Numbered from the stretch's first letter, positions 9,679-20,158 are shown. The stretch is DNA of 64,000 nt from Tessaracoccus coleopterorum (GCF_011174705.1 NZ_JAANIJ010000001.1:2542001-2606000), one strand, 5' to 3'. The notes: a model not told the origin generated them from the sequence alone. A program made the numbers and translations.

Positions 9679-10605
9679 TGCCCGTCATCATCGAGGAGGG
9701 TCGCGACGCGGGCCTCGCCTGGCACTACGGCAACCCCGTCCAGGAGGCCAGGTCGCTCGAGGCCGGCGACGGGATCGTCGACCTGCGCACCCGCGAGATC
9801 GTCGAGATCACCGGCGCGGACCGGCTGGCCTGGCTGCACTCCATCACCACGCAGCACCTGTCCGCCCTGCCCGCCGGGCAGGCGACCACCGCGCTCATCC
9901 TCTCGCCGACCGGCCACATCGAGCACGTGCTGCACGGTGTCGACGACGGCATCAGCTTCCTGGCGTGGACCGAGCCGGGGCGCGGGAGGCTCTGACCGCG
10001 TTCCTCGACTCCATGCGGTTCGCGATGCGGGTCGAGGTTGCCCGACGCGACGATCTACGCCTCGCCTGGGTCGGTCACCGCGTGCAGCTGCCGGCACAGT
10101 GGCGCGTCCGCGACAGTGAACTGGGCGGCACCGAGGTTTTCGCACCGGTCGAGGCCGAACTCGAGGGCACTGTCGGGACCTGGGCGTTCGACGCGATGCG
10201 GATCGCCGCAGGTGTCCCCAGGATCTTCGTCGACACCGACTTCAAGACCATTCCCAACGAGATCGGGCTCGTCGGCACCCACCTGGACAAGGGCTGCTAC
10301 CGCGGCCAGGAGACGGTGGCCCGCGTGCACACGCTCGGGAGGCCGCCGCGGCGCCTCGTGCTGCTGCACCTGGACGGCTCGATGTCCGAGCTCCCCGTGG
10401 AGGGGCGGAGATCACGTCGGCCGGGCGCAGGGTCGGGTTCGTCGGATCGGCGGCGCGGCACCACGAACTGGGACCGATCGCGCTCGGGTTGATCAAGCGC
10501 AACGTCCCCGTCGATGCCGAACTGCTCATCGGGGACATCGCCGCCGCCCAGGAGGCACTGGTCGATCCCGACGTCGGCCTCCACGTTCGGCCGCTGCTCG
10601 GATAA
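9678..10605 (+). CDS. ygfZ: YgfZ/GcvT-like folate-binding protein (two frameshifts)
   Basis: Folate-dependent protein of the GcvT superfamily that supports Fe-S cluster enzymes. The diagnostic motif KGCYRGQE is present at about residue 205. The N-terminal part reads [20 protein letters not shown], matching the folate-binding domain. Shifts occur at about 9975 and about 10405-10410, the latter in GGGGCGG, after which the frame continues into [15 protein letters not shown] and ends at 10605. About 308 residues. Translation is coupled to the nitrobindin gene by a TGATG overlap. Confidence 0.87.
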
Positions 10606-10663
10606 CCCTCAGCCATCGGCGGACAGCCTGGAAAACTCCCCGGGGATCGGGGAGGATCGGGGC

Positions 10664-11161
10664 ATGGCTCAGATTGCATTCAAGGGAAACCCCGTCAACT
10701 CCATCGGCGACCTGCCCGTCAACGGCTCGGTCGCACCCGACTTCGAGGTCACCGGCACCGACCTCGCGCCCGTGAAGTCGTCCGACTTCGCAGGCCAGAA
10801 TCTGGTGCTCAACATTTTCCCGTCGGTCGACACGGGTGTGTGCGCCATGAGCGTGCGCACGTTCAACGAGAAGGCCGCCGGGCTCGAGGGAACCACCGTG
10901 CTGTGCATCTCGCGTGACCTGCCGTTCGCTCTCAACCGCTTCTGCGGAGCCGAGGGAATCGACAACGTCATCGTCTCCTCCGACTTCCGCACCGACTTCG
11001 GCGAGACCTACGGCGTCACGATGACCGACGGCCCGCTGGCGGGCCTCCTGTCGCGCTCCGTCGTCGTCATCGACGGTGAGGGCAAGGTCGTCTACACCGA
11101 GCAGGTGCCCGAGATCACCACCGAACCCGACTACGAGGCCGCGCTGGCCGCGCTCTCCTGA
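10664..11161 (+). CDS. tpx: Thiol peroxidase Tpx
   Basis: Atypical 2-Cys peroxiredoxin that reduces organic and hydrogen peroxides. The frame is complete at 165 residues. The peroxidatic Cys60 lies in [11 protein letters not shown] and the resolving Cys94 in [10 protein letters not shown], the positions expected for Tpx. GGAGG stands 10 bases before the ATG at 10664. A strong stem-loop follows the stop, so it is probably a single-gene transcript. Confidence 0.95.
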   Translation: MAQIAFKGNPVNSIGDLPVNGSVAPDFEVTGTDLAPVKSSDFAGQNLVLNIFPSVDTGVCAMSVRTFNEKAAGLEGTTVLCISRDLPFALNRFCGAEGIDNVIVSSDFRTDFGETYGVTMTDGPLAGLLSRSVVVIDGEGKVVYTEQVPEITTEPDYEAALAALS

Positions 11162-11174
11162 GCCGAGACCCGTA

Positions 11175-11204
11175 CGGAAGGACCCGCCCCGGCGGGTCCT
11201 TCCG
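11175..11204 (+). terminator. Hairpin terminator after tpx
   Basis: Perfect 14-base stem: CGGAAGGACCCGCC at 11175-11188 pairs with GGCGGGTCCTTCCG at 11191-11204 across CC. It lies 14 bases after the tpx stop and 5 bases before the 3' end of the convergent gene, so it can serve both. There is no U tract, as is common in GC-rich actinobacteria. Confidence 0.8.
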
Positions 11205-11208
11205 CTTC

Positions 11209-11839
11209 TCAGGGGAGGGTCGTCAGCGCGAGCATCGCGTCGTGCAGCGGGCGCAGATCGTTCCCGAGCACCCGCTGCGAGTTCGCCGAGGCGGTGATGG
11301 ACTCCCGCTCGGCCACCTCCGCGTTGTCGAGCCCCTCCCAGAGACCGGCGAGCGAGCGGGTCGCCCCGTCGCGCAGCCGCGCCAGGTGGGCGTCGACGAG
11401 GCGCGCCATGGCGTCGGCCTGCGGCGTTGCCGCGGGCCGCTCGTCGCGGATGGCGGTGCGGGCGCTGGCATAGCCCTTGCGTTGCGACTGGGAACCGACC
11501 CAGTCGATGGCCTCCCGGGCGCGCCACCATGCGGAACCGTCCTGGATCCCGCGCGCGGCGTCGATGACCCTGAGGCCGCCGCCCCCGATGCCGAAACGCG
11601 CCTCCCAGCGGGGGCCAGCGCCAGCCGGAGCGTGAAGGCCGCCTCCAGGGCCCGCCGAGCGTGCGGTAGACGCCCTGGAGTTCGTCGCCAACCGTTGGGC
11701 GGAGGGGGTCGACGGATGCGACGCGGTGGTTCAGTGTCTCGGTCGCCTCGAGGACCGCACGGTGGAGGTGGGCGCGATCCTGGGAGCGTGACGCCACGAG
11801 GTCGACCAGGAGCGCCACGACGGTCCGTTCGTCATTCAT
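11209..11839 (-). CDS. SatD-family protein (two frameshifts)
   Basis: Similar to the SatD family of unknown biochemical function. It begins MNDERTVVALLVDLVASRSQ, with the family-typical VDLVASR near the start, and ends RVLGNDLRPLHDAMLALTTLP. Two shifts lie at about 11625 and 11650; inserting one base in a GGGCCC run and one in a C run joins TLGG to ALEAAFTLRLALAP and RWEARFGIG. About 210 residues. A basic region plus RKGYASARTAI suggests nucleic-acid contact, but this is only a suggestion. Confidence 0.68.
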
Positions 11840-11960
11840 GTGAAGAGAGTATCTACAAACCCCGTCGATGAAGAACAATACTTAATTTGTCTGGAATGTA
11901 GCCCGAGCCTTCCGATGGCGTTTGCTCGCGACCGGGACGACGTCGGAGTCGCCGTGTAGC

Positions 11961-12382
11961 GTGACGCCCGTGGATCTGCTGCTGAAGTCACTCATCGTGG
12001 TCGTGGGTGGGGTGCTCGCTACCTGGGGCAACCCCGTCATCAGGCTGGTCCTCGCCCGCATCGACGAGGCGGGAAGGCCGCCCGTCGACGACATCCAGAT
12101 CGCCCGCCGGAACCTCGGCCTGGTGGAGACCCAGCGCGAGCTGCCCGGCGGGCGCTGGGTGGGAATGCTGGAGCGGCTGGCCGTCTATGCGTGCATCGTG
12201 AGCGGGTTCCCCGCCGGGATCGCCATGGTGCTGGCCGTGAAGGGCCTCGGACGCTACGCCGAGCTGGCGACGAGTGAACCAGCCTCCCGGAAGGGTGAAC
12301 TGTTCATCATCGGCACCTTCGCTTCGCTGCTCTGGGCCGGTCTGTGGGCGGGGCCGCCTACTGGGGTGTGCGGGCGTGGTGA
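11961..12382 (+). CDS. Membrane protein of unknown function
   Basis: About 140 residues with three hydrophobic stretches: residues 5-25 (LLLKSLIVVVGGVLATWGNP), about 70-95 (LAVYACIVSGFPAGIAMVL) and the C-terminal segment (ELFIIGTFASLLWAGLWAG). The block AVKGLGRYAEL followed by ELFIIGTFASLL resembles the C-terminal membrane part of DUF3307-type proteins; this is recalled, not tested. One shift at about 12353 (GGGG) leads to AAYWGVRAW and the stop at 12382. GTG starts at 11961 or 11970. The stop overlaps the next GTG (GTGA). Confidence 0.6.
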
Positions 12383-12966
12383 GTGCCCTGCCGTCCGAGG
12401 TCGAGGCCGAGCTGATGCTCCGCTGGCGCGAGGGACACCGTCGATACCACGCGGAGCCACACCTGCGACACGGCCTCGCCATGCTGGACCTGCTCGGGGT
12501 GGGCCGCTCGAACGGATCGCGTTCTGGTTCCACGACGCCGTCCATACGTCCACGTCGCCTGCCGACGAGTTGGCCTCGGCGGAACTCGCCCGCGAACTGC
12601 TCGGCGGCACGCTCGGGCGTCTGAGGTGGATGAGGTGGCGAGGCTGGTGCTCGTCACGGCCGCGCACGATCCCGTCCCGGGCGACGAGGCGGGAGCTCGG
12701 ATCAGCGACGCCGACCTCGCGGCCCTGGCGTCGGAGTGGGACGTCTACCTGGCCAACGCCGTCGCGGTGCGCGCCGAGCGGCCCGACGTCGACGATGACG
12801 CGTGGCGGCTGCTCAGGCTGAGGTTCATCCGAACGCTCGAGGGCGTGCGGAGATCTTCCGCACGCCCCTCGGGCTTGCCTCGTGGGAGGCGGCTGCCCGA
12901 CGCAATCTCGCGCGCGAGGCGCTGCTGATCACGACTCGGCCAGCAGCTGGTAGATCCGGCGCCTGA
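12379..12966 (+). CDS. HD-superfamily metal-dependent hydrolase-like protein (three frameshifts)
   Basis: Resembles predicted HD-type phosphohydrolases of the COG4339 kind. Motifs in order: HRRYHAEPHLRHGLAM, AFWFHDAVH, LVTAAHDPV and ISDADLAALA, which supply the His/Asp ligand set. Shifts occur at about 12500, about 12620 and about 12848; the last puts the C-terminus in the frame EIFRTPLGLASWEAAAR, with a stop at 12966. The substrate is unknown. The tail overlaps the 3' end of the convergent padR gene by 38 bases; if the last shift is wrong, the stop is at 12928. Confidence 0.6.
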
Positions 12967-13562
12967 GCGCCTCGAGTTCCGCAGTCGCCTTGGCGATGGC
13001 CTCCTCATTGCCGGTCTGGGCAACCGCCCCGACCGCCTGGCCGAGCTGGCCGAAGCCGTGCATGAGGGCGTGTGCGGGGCTCCGCTCCTCACCCTCCGGC
13101 ACGTCCCAGGGGCCGGCTGCTGAGCGAGTCGCTCCGCCTCCGCGCTGCCTGCGTCGGTGATCTCGAATGCCTTGCCTGTCGCGGCGTCGACGGGTCTGAT
13201 CAGCCCCTCGTCCTCGAGCTGGCTCAGTGCCGGGTAGATCGCGCCCGGGCTCGGCCTCCAGCGACCCTCGGTGCGGCTCTCGAGCTCCTGGATGATCTGG
13301 TAGCCGTTGCGGGGCTCCTCGGCGATCAGGAGCAGCGCGGCCAGTCGGACGTCACCGCGCCTCGCCCGTCGCCCGCCACCCTGGGGCCTCCCGGAAACCC
13401 GGGGAAGCCGGGTCCCATCGGGCCACCCGGGAAGCCCGGACCCATGGGGCCGAAACCGGGGCCTCCGCGTCGACCGTGACGGTGGCCACCGCCACCCGTC
13501 TCGTCGAAGGCGGAGCTGTGCATGTCGGGACGGCGTCGCCGTCCGAAATCCTGGTGTTCCAT
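12929..13562 (-). CDS. PadR-family regulator with a collagen-like Gly/Pro N-terminal tail
   Basis: Winged-helix repressor. The DNA-binding core is plain: LLLIAEEPRNGYQIIQELE, GAIYPALSQLEDEGLI and FEITDAG, followed by a C-terminal dimerisation helix ending LRRRIYQLLAES. The N-terminus is unusual: after MEHQDFGRRRRPD comes a His/Gly stretch and repeats such as FGPMGPGFPGGPMGPG. Shifts occur at about 13375, about 13105 and about 13080. It probably represses itself, because a palindrome overlaps its promoter. The regulated target outside this gene is not evident here. Confidence 0.8.
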
Positions 13563-13612
13563 CTGGAATCTCCTCGTGTGTTGCGCGGCGCCGTTGTGGC
13601 GCCGACACCACC

Positions 13613-13641
13613 AGTATGCGCGTGCTATCGAGATATGTCAA
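13613..13641 (-). promoter_or_regulatory. Sigma70-type promoter of padR
   Basis: On the minus strand TTGACA (13641-13636) is followed after 17 bases by CATACT (13618-13613). The spacing and a perfect -35 make this one of the clearest promoters in the window. It lies about 50 bases before the padR start. Confidence 0.75.
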
Positions 13642-13655
13642 AGATATATCGCGAT
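13627..13655. promoter_or_regulatory. Inverted-repeat operator overlapping the padR -35 box
   Basis: ATCGAGATAT (13627-13636) and ATATCGCGAT (13646-13655) form an inverted repeat with a 9-base spacer and one mismatched pair. The spacer contains most of the -35 TTGACA complement, so a bound dimer would block the polymerase. The AT-rich arms fit PadR-type autoregulation. Confidence 0.65.
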
Positions 13656-13771
13656 GCGTCGTCCGTGAAGGGTGTGAGGGGTGGCCTCGCGCCCGATGGG
13701 CGGGAAGGCTACCCGGGCCGGGAGCGACCCGCCCCGGCCGCCCGGTGGACGGCTGGGCTAGCCTGAGGGGC

Positions 13772-15032
13772 ATGCTCGACTCCGCCCAGGCCCACATCGA
13801 TGACCTCGCCGACTTCGTCGTCGCCTCGCCCACCAGCTACCACGCCGCCGACCAGGTCGCGGCCCGGCTCCGGCTGGCCGGGTTCGAGCAGGTCGATCCC
13901 ACACGCCCGTTCGGCACTCCCGGGGGCGTCGCTTCCTGGTGCGCGACGGGGCCGTCGTCGCCTGGGTGGCGCCCGAGGCCGTCAGTGACGACTCGGCCTT
14001 CCGGATCGTCGGCACCCATACCGACTCGCCGACCTTCAAGGTGAAGCCCGGCGACCTGCCCGCAGCGCGGGTTGGGCCCAGCTCGGCGTCGAGATCTACG
14101 GTGGGCCGCTGATCAACTCCTGGCTCGACCGCGACCTCGGCATCGCAGGCCGGATCGTCACCCGCGACGGCGCGGCTCACCTTGTGCGCACCGGCCCCAT
14201 CGCCCGCATCCCGCAGCTCGCCATCCACCTCGACCGCACCGCCAACGAGGCGCTGAAACTCGACCGGCAGAGCAGCACGCAGCCGATCCTCGCCATCGAC
14301 CTCAAGCAGCCGCTGATCGAGTATCTCTGCGCGCTTGCGGGGCTGGCGCCCTCCGATGTCGCCTTCCACGATCTGACCCTGTTCGACACCCAGCGCCCCT
14401 CCGTGATCGGGGTGGAGCGCGAGTTCCTCGCCGCGGCGAGGCTCGACAACCTCCTCAGCACGCACGCCGCGCTCACCGCGATCGAGGGTCTCGAGGTGGG
14501 CGATGTCGTGTCCGTGTTCGCGGCCTTCGACCATGAGGAGGTGGGCTCCGACACCACCACGGGCGCGGGCGGCCCGCTGCTGCAGGACGTGCTGGAGCGC
14601 ATCGCCGCCGGCTACGGGCTGGGGCTCGACGCGACGAGGGCGATGTTCGCCAGATCGAGCTGCATCTCCGCCGACTGCGGCCACGTCGTCCACCCGAACT
14701 ACCCCGGCCACCACGACCCCATGAACCAGCCGCTGCCGAACAGGGGCCCGCTGCTGAAGATCAACGCCAACCAGCGCTACGCCACCGACGGTGTCGGCGC
14801 CGCGATCTGGCTGCGGGCCTGCGACGCGGCCGGGGTGCCGACCCAGCCGTTCGTGTCGAACAACGCCGTCCCCTGCGGGTCGACCATCGGGCCGATCACG
14901 GCGACGCGGCTCGGGATCACCACGGTGGACGTCGGCGCCGGCCTGCTGAGCATGCATTCGGCCCGCGAGCTCTGCGGCGTCGAGGACCCGTGGTTCCTTG
15001 CGCGCGCGATGGGCGCCTACTGGGCCGACTGA
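13772..15032 (+). CDS. apeB: M18-family aminopeptidase (two frameshifts)
   Basis: Zinc aminopeptidase acting on acidic or neutral N-terminal residues in the cytoplasm. Metal and catalytic motifs: VGTHTDSP (His ligand), AARLDNL, AFDHEEVGS and the late ITATRLGITTVDVG. Shifts fall at about 13920 (CCCGGGGG) and about 14060-14070, after which the frame is open for 850 bases to the stop at 15032. About 420 residues, the family norm. The start ATG at 13772 has no strong ribosome site. It is convergent with the siderophore ATPase. Confidence 0.88.
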
Positions 15033-15076
15033 GCCCCGCCCAGGGCGCCCTCAGACGGCGGTCGGCATGCTCAGGG

Positions 15077-15922
15077 TCAGCGGTACGGGCCCTGGACGTG
15101 CGGCGAGCCGTCCAGGCAGCACCCGTCCGTGGTCGACCGGTTGCAGTGACCGCACATCGGCACCGGCAGGTAGAAGTGCGCGATGCGGCGGCCACGGAAC
15201 TCGGCGACCTCGATCTCCAGGTCGAACACGTCACGCAGCGTCTCCGGCACCACGATCTCGCGGGGCGACCCGATGGCCCGGATCCGGCCGTGTTTCATGG
15301 CGACGATCTGGTCGGCCCAGCAGGATGCGTAGTTGATGTCGTGCACGACGATCACCACCGTCTTGTGGAGCTCGTCGGCAGCCCGGCGCAACGTCTGAAG
15401 CATGGCGTGCGCGTGGGCCACGTCGAGGTTGTTGAGCGGCTCGTCGAGCAGTACGTACTCGGTGTCCTGTGCCAGCACCATGGCGACGAACGCGCGCTGC
15501 CGCTGGCCGCCGCTCATCTCGTCGAGGAACCGGTCGCGCAGGTCCTCGAGGTTCATCCAGCCGATGGCCTGGTCGATGGCCTCGCGGTCCTTCGTCGTGA
15601 GTCGTCCACCGCTGTGCGGGTAGCGGCCGAACGCGACCAGATCCTGCACGGTCAGGCGCGAGTTGAGGTCGTTGCTCTGACGCAGGATGGCAAGGCGCCG
15701 GGCCAGTTCGCGTGAGTCGGCCTTCTCGATGTCGAGGCCGCCGACCGTGATCTGGCCGTTGTCGGCGCCCAGAAGCCGCGCGATCATCGACAGCAGGGTC
15801 GACTTGCCCGCGCCGTTGGCGCCCACGATCGCCGTCACGCCACCAGTGGGCAGCGACACCGTGACGTCGTCGACTACGACGGTGCGGCCGTAGCGCTTGG
15901 TGACTTCCTTGATCTCGATCAT
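15077..15922 (-). CDS. Iron-siderophore ABC transporter ATPase, with a Cys-rich C-terminal tail
   Basis: Energises the FecCD-type importer encoded just upstream. Walker A GANGAGKST (residues 34-42), signature EMSGGQRQR, Walker B YVLLDEPLNNLD and switch His in VVHDINYA are all present in one unbroken frame of 281 residues. The usual family ending would be near RRIAHFY; here about 28 more residues follow, with PMCGHCNRSTTDGCC. That tail may be real or a read-through caused by an indel. The ATG at 15922 overlaps the permease stop. Confidence 0.88.
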   Translation of the reverse strand: MIEIKEVTKRYGRTVVVDDVTVSLPTGGVTAIVGANGAGKSTLLSMIARLLGADNGQITVGGLDIEKADSRELARRLAILRQSNDLNSRLTVQDLVAFGRYPHSGGRLTTKDREAIDQAIGWMNLEDLRDRFLDEMSGGQRQRAFVAMVLAQDTEYVLLDEPLNNLDVAHAHAMLQTLRRAADELHKTVVIVVHDINYASCWADQIVAMKHGRIRAIGSPREIVVPETLRDVFDLEIEVAEFRGRRIAHFYLPVPMCGHCNRSTTDGCCLDGSPHVQGPYR

Positions 15923-16915
15923 GAGCGTGACGCCTTTCTGATGACGAGCCAGATGAAGGCGATGCCTCCGGTGAACTCGATGATGACGGACAGCACGGTG
16001 CCGAGCCCGAAGACCTGTTCCAGGATCGCCTGGCCGCCGACGATGACCGCGACGCCGAGCAGCCCCGCCATGGGAGTGTGTAGGCGTGTCTGCCGTTGCC
16101 CGCGATCTGATAGGCGACCGCCGCGACGATGAGACCGAGGAACGTGATGGGCCGACCAGGGCGGTCGATACGCACACGAGCAGCGTGGAGACCAGTAGGA
16201 CCGCGCGCACCGTGCGCTGGTAGTCGACGCCGAGGCTGATGGCCGACTCGCGGCCGAGCGTCAGCACGTCGAGGGTGTGACGCTGCCGCCACAACCACCA
16301 GCTGGCGGCCGCGACCACGATCGCGCCCACCCCGATGAGCTCCGGATTGACGGCGTTGAAGGACGCGAAGAGGTTGCCCTGCAGCACCAGGTAGCTCACC
16401 GGGTCGAGTACCCGGGAGATCAACGACGACAGGGAGCGCAGGATCGAGCCGAGCACCAGGCCGGCGAGAACCACGAGGTAGACGGAGCGTCCCTTGCGGC
16501 CGAACAGCAGCCCCGTCAGGGCCATCGCCGAGGCGAGCATCAGAGTGAGGCTGATGGTGAACATGGCGTAGGGGCCGATCGTGCCGACGAAGCTGACGCC
16601 GAGCAGGAACACCAGCATCGTCTGGATGAACGCGTACAGCGCGTCCAGGCCGAGGATCGAGGGCGTGAGCAGCCGGTTGTTCGTCACGGTCTGGAAGGCG
16701 ACGGTGGCGACACCGGTCGCCCAGCCGACCAGCACCATGGCCAGCACCTTGCGGCCGCGGAAGGCGAGGATGAACTCGGGTGGGCCGACGACGTTGATCG
16801 ACATGAAGGCGACACAGGCCAGAACGCACACGGCCAGCCCGATCCACAGCCGGGTGGCCGGAGCCAGCGGGCGCCTGACCGGGGCGAGGGGCGCGGTGGT
16901 CGCTTTGATGCTCAT
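15919..16915 (-). CDS. FecCD-family iron-siderophore permease, subunit 2 (two frameshifts)
   Basis: Membrane subunit of the siderophore importer. About 330 residues with many hydrophobic helices, and the coupling region around LGRESAISLGVDYQRT that contacts the ATPase. Shifts occur at about 16150 (after TALVGP, joining ITFLGLIVAAVAYQIAG) and about 16075. The C-terminus IEFTGGIAFIWLV is typical of FecCD permeases. It starts at ATG 16915, overlapping the stop of the other permease. The four importer genes overlap end to start. Confidence 0.87.
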
Positions 16916-17938
16916 CGGGTCTTCATCCTTCCGGTGAGCAGGAGAACCAGGAAGATCATGCCGCCCAGCACGCCGGAGATGGTGCCGACAGGGATCTCGT
17001 AGGGGAAGTTGACGGTGCGGGCGAGCAGGTCACAGACCAGCACGAACAGCGAGCCGGCGATCGCCGTCAGAGCGATGTTGCGGCGCAGGTTGTCGCCGCG
17101 CCACATGGTGATCAGGTTGGGGATGATCAGGCCGACGAATCCGATCGCTCCGACCACGACGAGGGTGACGGCGGAGGCGACGGCCACGAGTGCAAGGCCA
17201 AGGTTCAGCGTCGCCCTGTACGACAGGCCGAGCGAGGTCGCCTGCTCCTCACCCAACGATGCGACTGTGAAGCGGTCCGCGAAGATCCACAGCAGCAGGC
17301 CGATGACGCCGAGGATCCACAGCAGTTCGTAGCGGCCGCGCAGGACGCCGGAGAAGTCGCCCTGCATCCAGATGCCGAGGCTCTGGAGCAGGTCGAACTG
17401 GAAGGCCACGAACGTGGTGCCCGCCGAGATGACGCCGGCGAGCATGATGCCGACCAGCGGGACCGCCACGATAGGCGCCCGCGGTGGGAGGGCACGGATT
17501 AGGCGGATGAAGACGGCGGTGCCGATCAGGGCGGTGGCGACGGCGATCGACATCTTCACGATCAGTGGGGCCGACGGGAACACCATGACGGCGATCAGGA
17601 TGCCGACGCCCGCCGACTCGGTGGTGCCGACGGTGCCGGGCTCGACGAAGCGGTTACGCACCAGCAACTGCATGAGCAGGCCGGAGAGGGCCAACGCGGC
17701 CCCGGCCAGCAGGACCGCGACCGTGCGGGGGATGCGGTACGCGAAGAGGTTCAGCTTCTGCTCGGCGGTGGCCTCCCCGCTCAGGAAGTCGAGCGGGAGA
17801 GGTCCGCGACCCCGACGAACAGCGATCCGGTGGCCAGCGCCAGAAGCACCGCGAGCCCGCCGAGCCAGCCCCAGCTGAGGGCCGACCGGCGGGCTTGTCC
17901 GTCCTTCGCGCGTCGGGTTTGGCGGGTGCGGTGGTCAC
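16912..17938 (-). CDS. FecCD-family iron-siderophore permease, subunit 1 (frameshifted near the N-terminus)
   Basis: First permease of the importer. GTG start at 17938 (MTTAPAKPDARRT) overlaps the binding-protein stop. After shifts at about 17855 and 17795 the frame gives LFAYRIPRTVAVLLAGAALAL, then is open to 16912. The coupling segment is LGEEQATSLGLSYRAT, and GFVGLIIPNLI is the conserved FecCD motif. It forms a heterodimer with the next gene product. Confidence 0.86.
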
Positions 17939-18894
17939 AGCCCCTCCGAAACGCCCTTCATCATCTCGACGGCGTTGTCGACGCCATGGATGAGGATGTA
18001 CCAGCGGGCGGCGTCCAGGTAGACGACGTCCTGGTTGGTCCAGGCCGTGGTGCTGGCGATCAGCTCATTGTCGAGGACCTCCTCGGCGGAGGCACCCTCC
18101 TCGCCGACGGCCGAGTCGCGGTCGACGACGAACATGATGTCGGGGTTGGCCTGCTGGATCGCCTCGAAGGAGATCGCGTCGCCGTGGGCCTCGGCCTCGA
18201 CGTCGGAGATGGTGGGCTTGATGCCGAGGTCGTTGTAGAGGACGCCGTAGCGTGAGTCGGTTCCGTGCACGGAAACCTTGCCGCCAGAGGTCATCAGGAC
18301 CATGGCGTTCCTGGCCGAGTCGACGTGGGTCTTTGCCTTGGCGATCGCGTCCTCAAGCTCCTTGAGCTGGACTGCGGCTTCGTCCTGCCTGCCGAGGGCC
18401 TCCGCGATGATGTTGGTCGCGGACGCGAGGCCCGCGTAGTAGCCCTTGTCGTAAGCGAAGGTGATGTCGACAGTCGGGCGATCTTGTTCAGCTCTGGCTG
18501 CTGCTTGGCCGAGCGGAAGCCGGCGATGATGAGGTCGGGCTGCAGCGCCGCGATCTTCTCGAAGTCAGGTTCCTGGAGGGTGCCGACGTTGACGTACTTC
18601 TCGTCATCGGCGAAGTCCTTGACGGGGTCGGTCAGGCGCTGACCCTTCGCGACGCCCACGACGGTGTCGGATGCACCCAGAGCGCGGACGGTGTCGAGCG
18701 AGCCGTGGTCGAGGACGACGATGCGCTGGGCGGGGCCGTCCAGCTCGACGGTTCCCTGAGCGTGGGTGACGGTGATCGTCGCTGCCGGGCGGAGCCCGCG
18801 GCTGTTGGGTCGGTGGGGTGCTGGCGCCGCAGGCGGTCGTCAGTGCGAGGAGACCGGCAGCGGTGGCGGCCAGGATGCGGGTGCTCGGCTTCAT
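17935..18894 (-). CDS. Iron-siderophore substrate-binding lipoprotein (frameshifted)
   Basis: Extracellular receptor of the importer. The N-terminus MKPSTRILAATAAGLLALTT ends in a lipobox with Cys (TTACGAS), so it is lipid-anchored. FecB/FhuD-type motifs are LQEPDFEKIAALQPDLII and a later AIQQANPDIMFVVDRD. Shifts lie at about 18830-18800 and about 18480, plus one near 18300. The stop at 17935-17937 overlaps the permease GTG. It lies immediately downstream of an iron box. Confidence 0.85.
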
Positions 18895-18931
18895 CGTGGT
18901 CTTTCCGTAGGGGAAGTGTGTCAGTCGCGAC

Positions 18932-18950
18932 TTAGGTAACCCTAACCGGT
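18932..18950. promoter_or_regulatory. DtxR/IdeR-type iron box
   Basis: On the minus strand the 19-mer ACCGGTTAGGGTTACCTAA matches 14 of 19 positions of the DtxR consensus TTAGGTTAGGCTAACCTAA. The mismatches are mostly in the outer three bases of one arm. It is 38 bases upstream of the binding-protein start, so iron-replete repression of the whole importer is expected. The regulator itself is not in the window. Confidence 0.75.
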
Positions 18951-19062
18951 CAGATTTAAGTAACGCAACTCTGATCAAAAGGTGGACTCTCTGGGGTTGG
19001 CTGCAGGGCGGGTGGGGGTCCGGGTTCGGCCGACGCAGGGGCGACGGGTAAGCTCACCCCTT

Positions 19063-20135
19063 GTGGCACTCACCATCGGAATCGTCGGTCTCCCTAATGC
19101 CGGCAAGTCGACCCTGTTCAATGCACTGACCCGCAACGACGTGCTCGCGGCGAACTACCCGTTCGCGACGATCGAGCCCAACGTCGGAGTCGTCGGCGTG
19201 CCCGACGCGCGGCTCCCTGAGCTCGCGAAGATCTACGGCTCCGAGCGGATCATTCCCGCCACCGTCAGCTTCGTCGACATCGCGGGCATCGTGAAGGGCG
19301 CCTCCCAGGGGGAGGGCATGGGCAACGCGTTCCTCGCCAACATCCGTGAGGCCGACGCGATCTGCCAGGTGACCCGCGTGTTCACCGATGAGGACGTCAC
19401 GCATGTCGACGGCAAGGTCGACCCCGCCAACGACATCGACACCATCACCACCGAGCTGATCCTCGCCGATCTGGCCACCGTCGAGAAGGCGCTGCCGCGC
19501 ATCGAGAAGGAGGCGCGGATCAAGAAGGAGTCGCAGCCCAAGGCCGGCGCCTTCGCCGCGGCCAAGGATGCGCTCGAGGCGGGCAAGGGCGTCCGCACCG
19601 CCGGCCTCGACCTCGAGGAGCTGTACGAGCTCCACCTGCTCACGGCGAAGCCGTACCTGTACGTGTTCAACTGCGACCAGGACGAGCTCGCCAACGAGGA
19701 GCTCAAGCAGAAGATGCGCGACATCGTCGCCCGAGTGAGGCCATCTTCCTCGACGCGAAGTTCGAGTCCGAGCTCGTCGAGATGGAGGAGGATGAGGCCC
19801 GCGAGTTCCTCGCCGAGATGGGCGTCGAGGAGCCGGGCCTGGATGTGCTGGCGCGCGTCGGCTACGACACGCTCGGCCTGCAGAGCTACCTGACCGCCGG
19901 GCCCAAGGAGTCGCGCGGTTGGACGATCAGGAAGGGCGCCACGGCGCCCGAGGCCGCCGGCGTGATCCACACGGACTTCCAGAAGGGCTTCATCAAGGCC
20001 CAGGTGGTCAGCTTCGAGGATCTGGTTGCGACCGGCTCCGAGGCCGCGGCCAAGGCGGCCGGGAAGCTGCGCCTCGAGGGCAAGGACTACGTGATGCAGG
20101 ACGGCGACGTGGTGGAGTTCCGTTTCAACGTTTGA
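19063..20135 (+). CDS. ychF: Redox-regulated ATPase YchF (one frameshift)
   Basis: Obg-related, ribosome-associated ATPase. It starts GTG 19063 (VALTIGIVGLPNAGKST, P-loop at residues 9-16), with G3-like VDIAGIVKGASQGEG and a specificity loop FNCDQDE. The C-terminal TGS-like domain contains GAGVIHTDFQKGFIKA-type sequence (here AAGVIHTDFQKGF) and ends at 20135. One frameshift at about 19735-19745 separates IVARV from FLDAKFESELVEMEEDE. About 357 residues, normal length. Confidence 0.94.
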
Positions 20136-20158
20136 TGTGAGCTGATTCTGCTTGGTGG

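Noticed and set aside
13380..13500. Collagen-like protein
   Set aside because: The Gly-Pro repeats are in the N-terminal part of a PadR regulator and continue into its winged helix after one frameshift.
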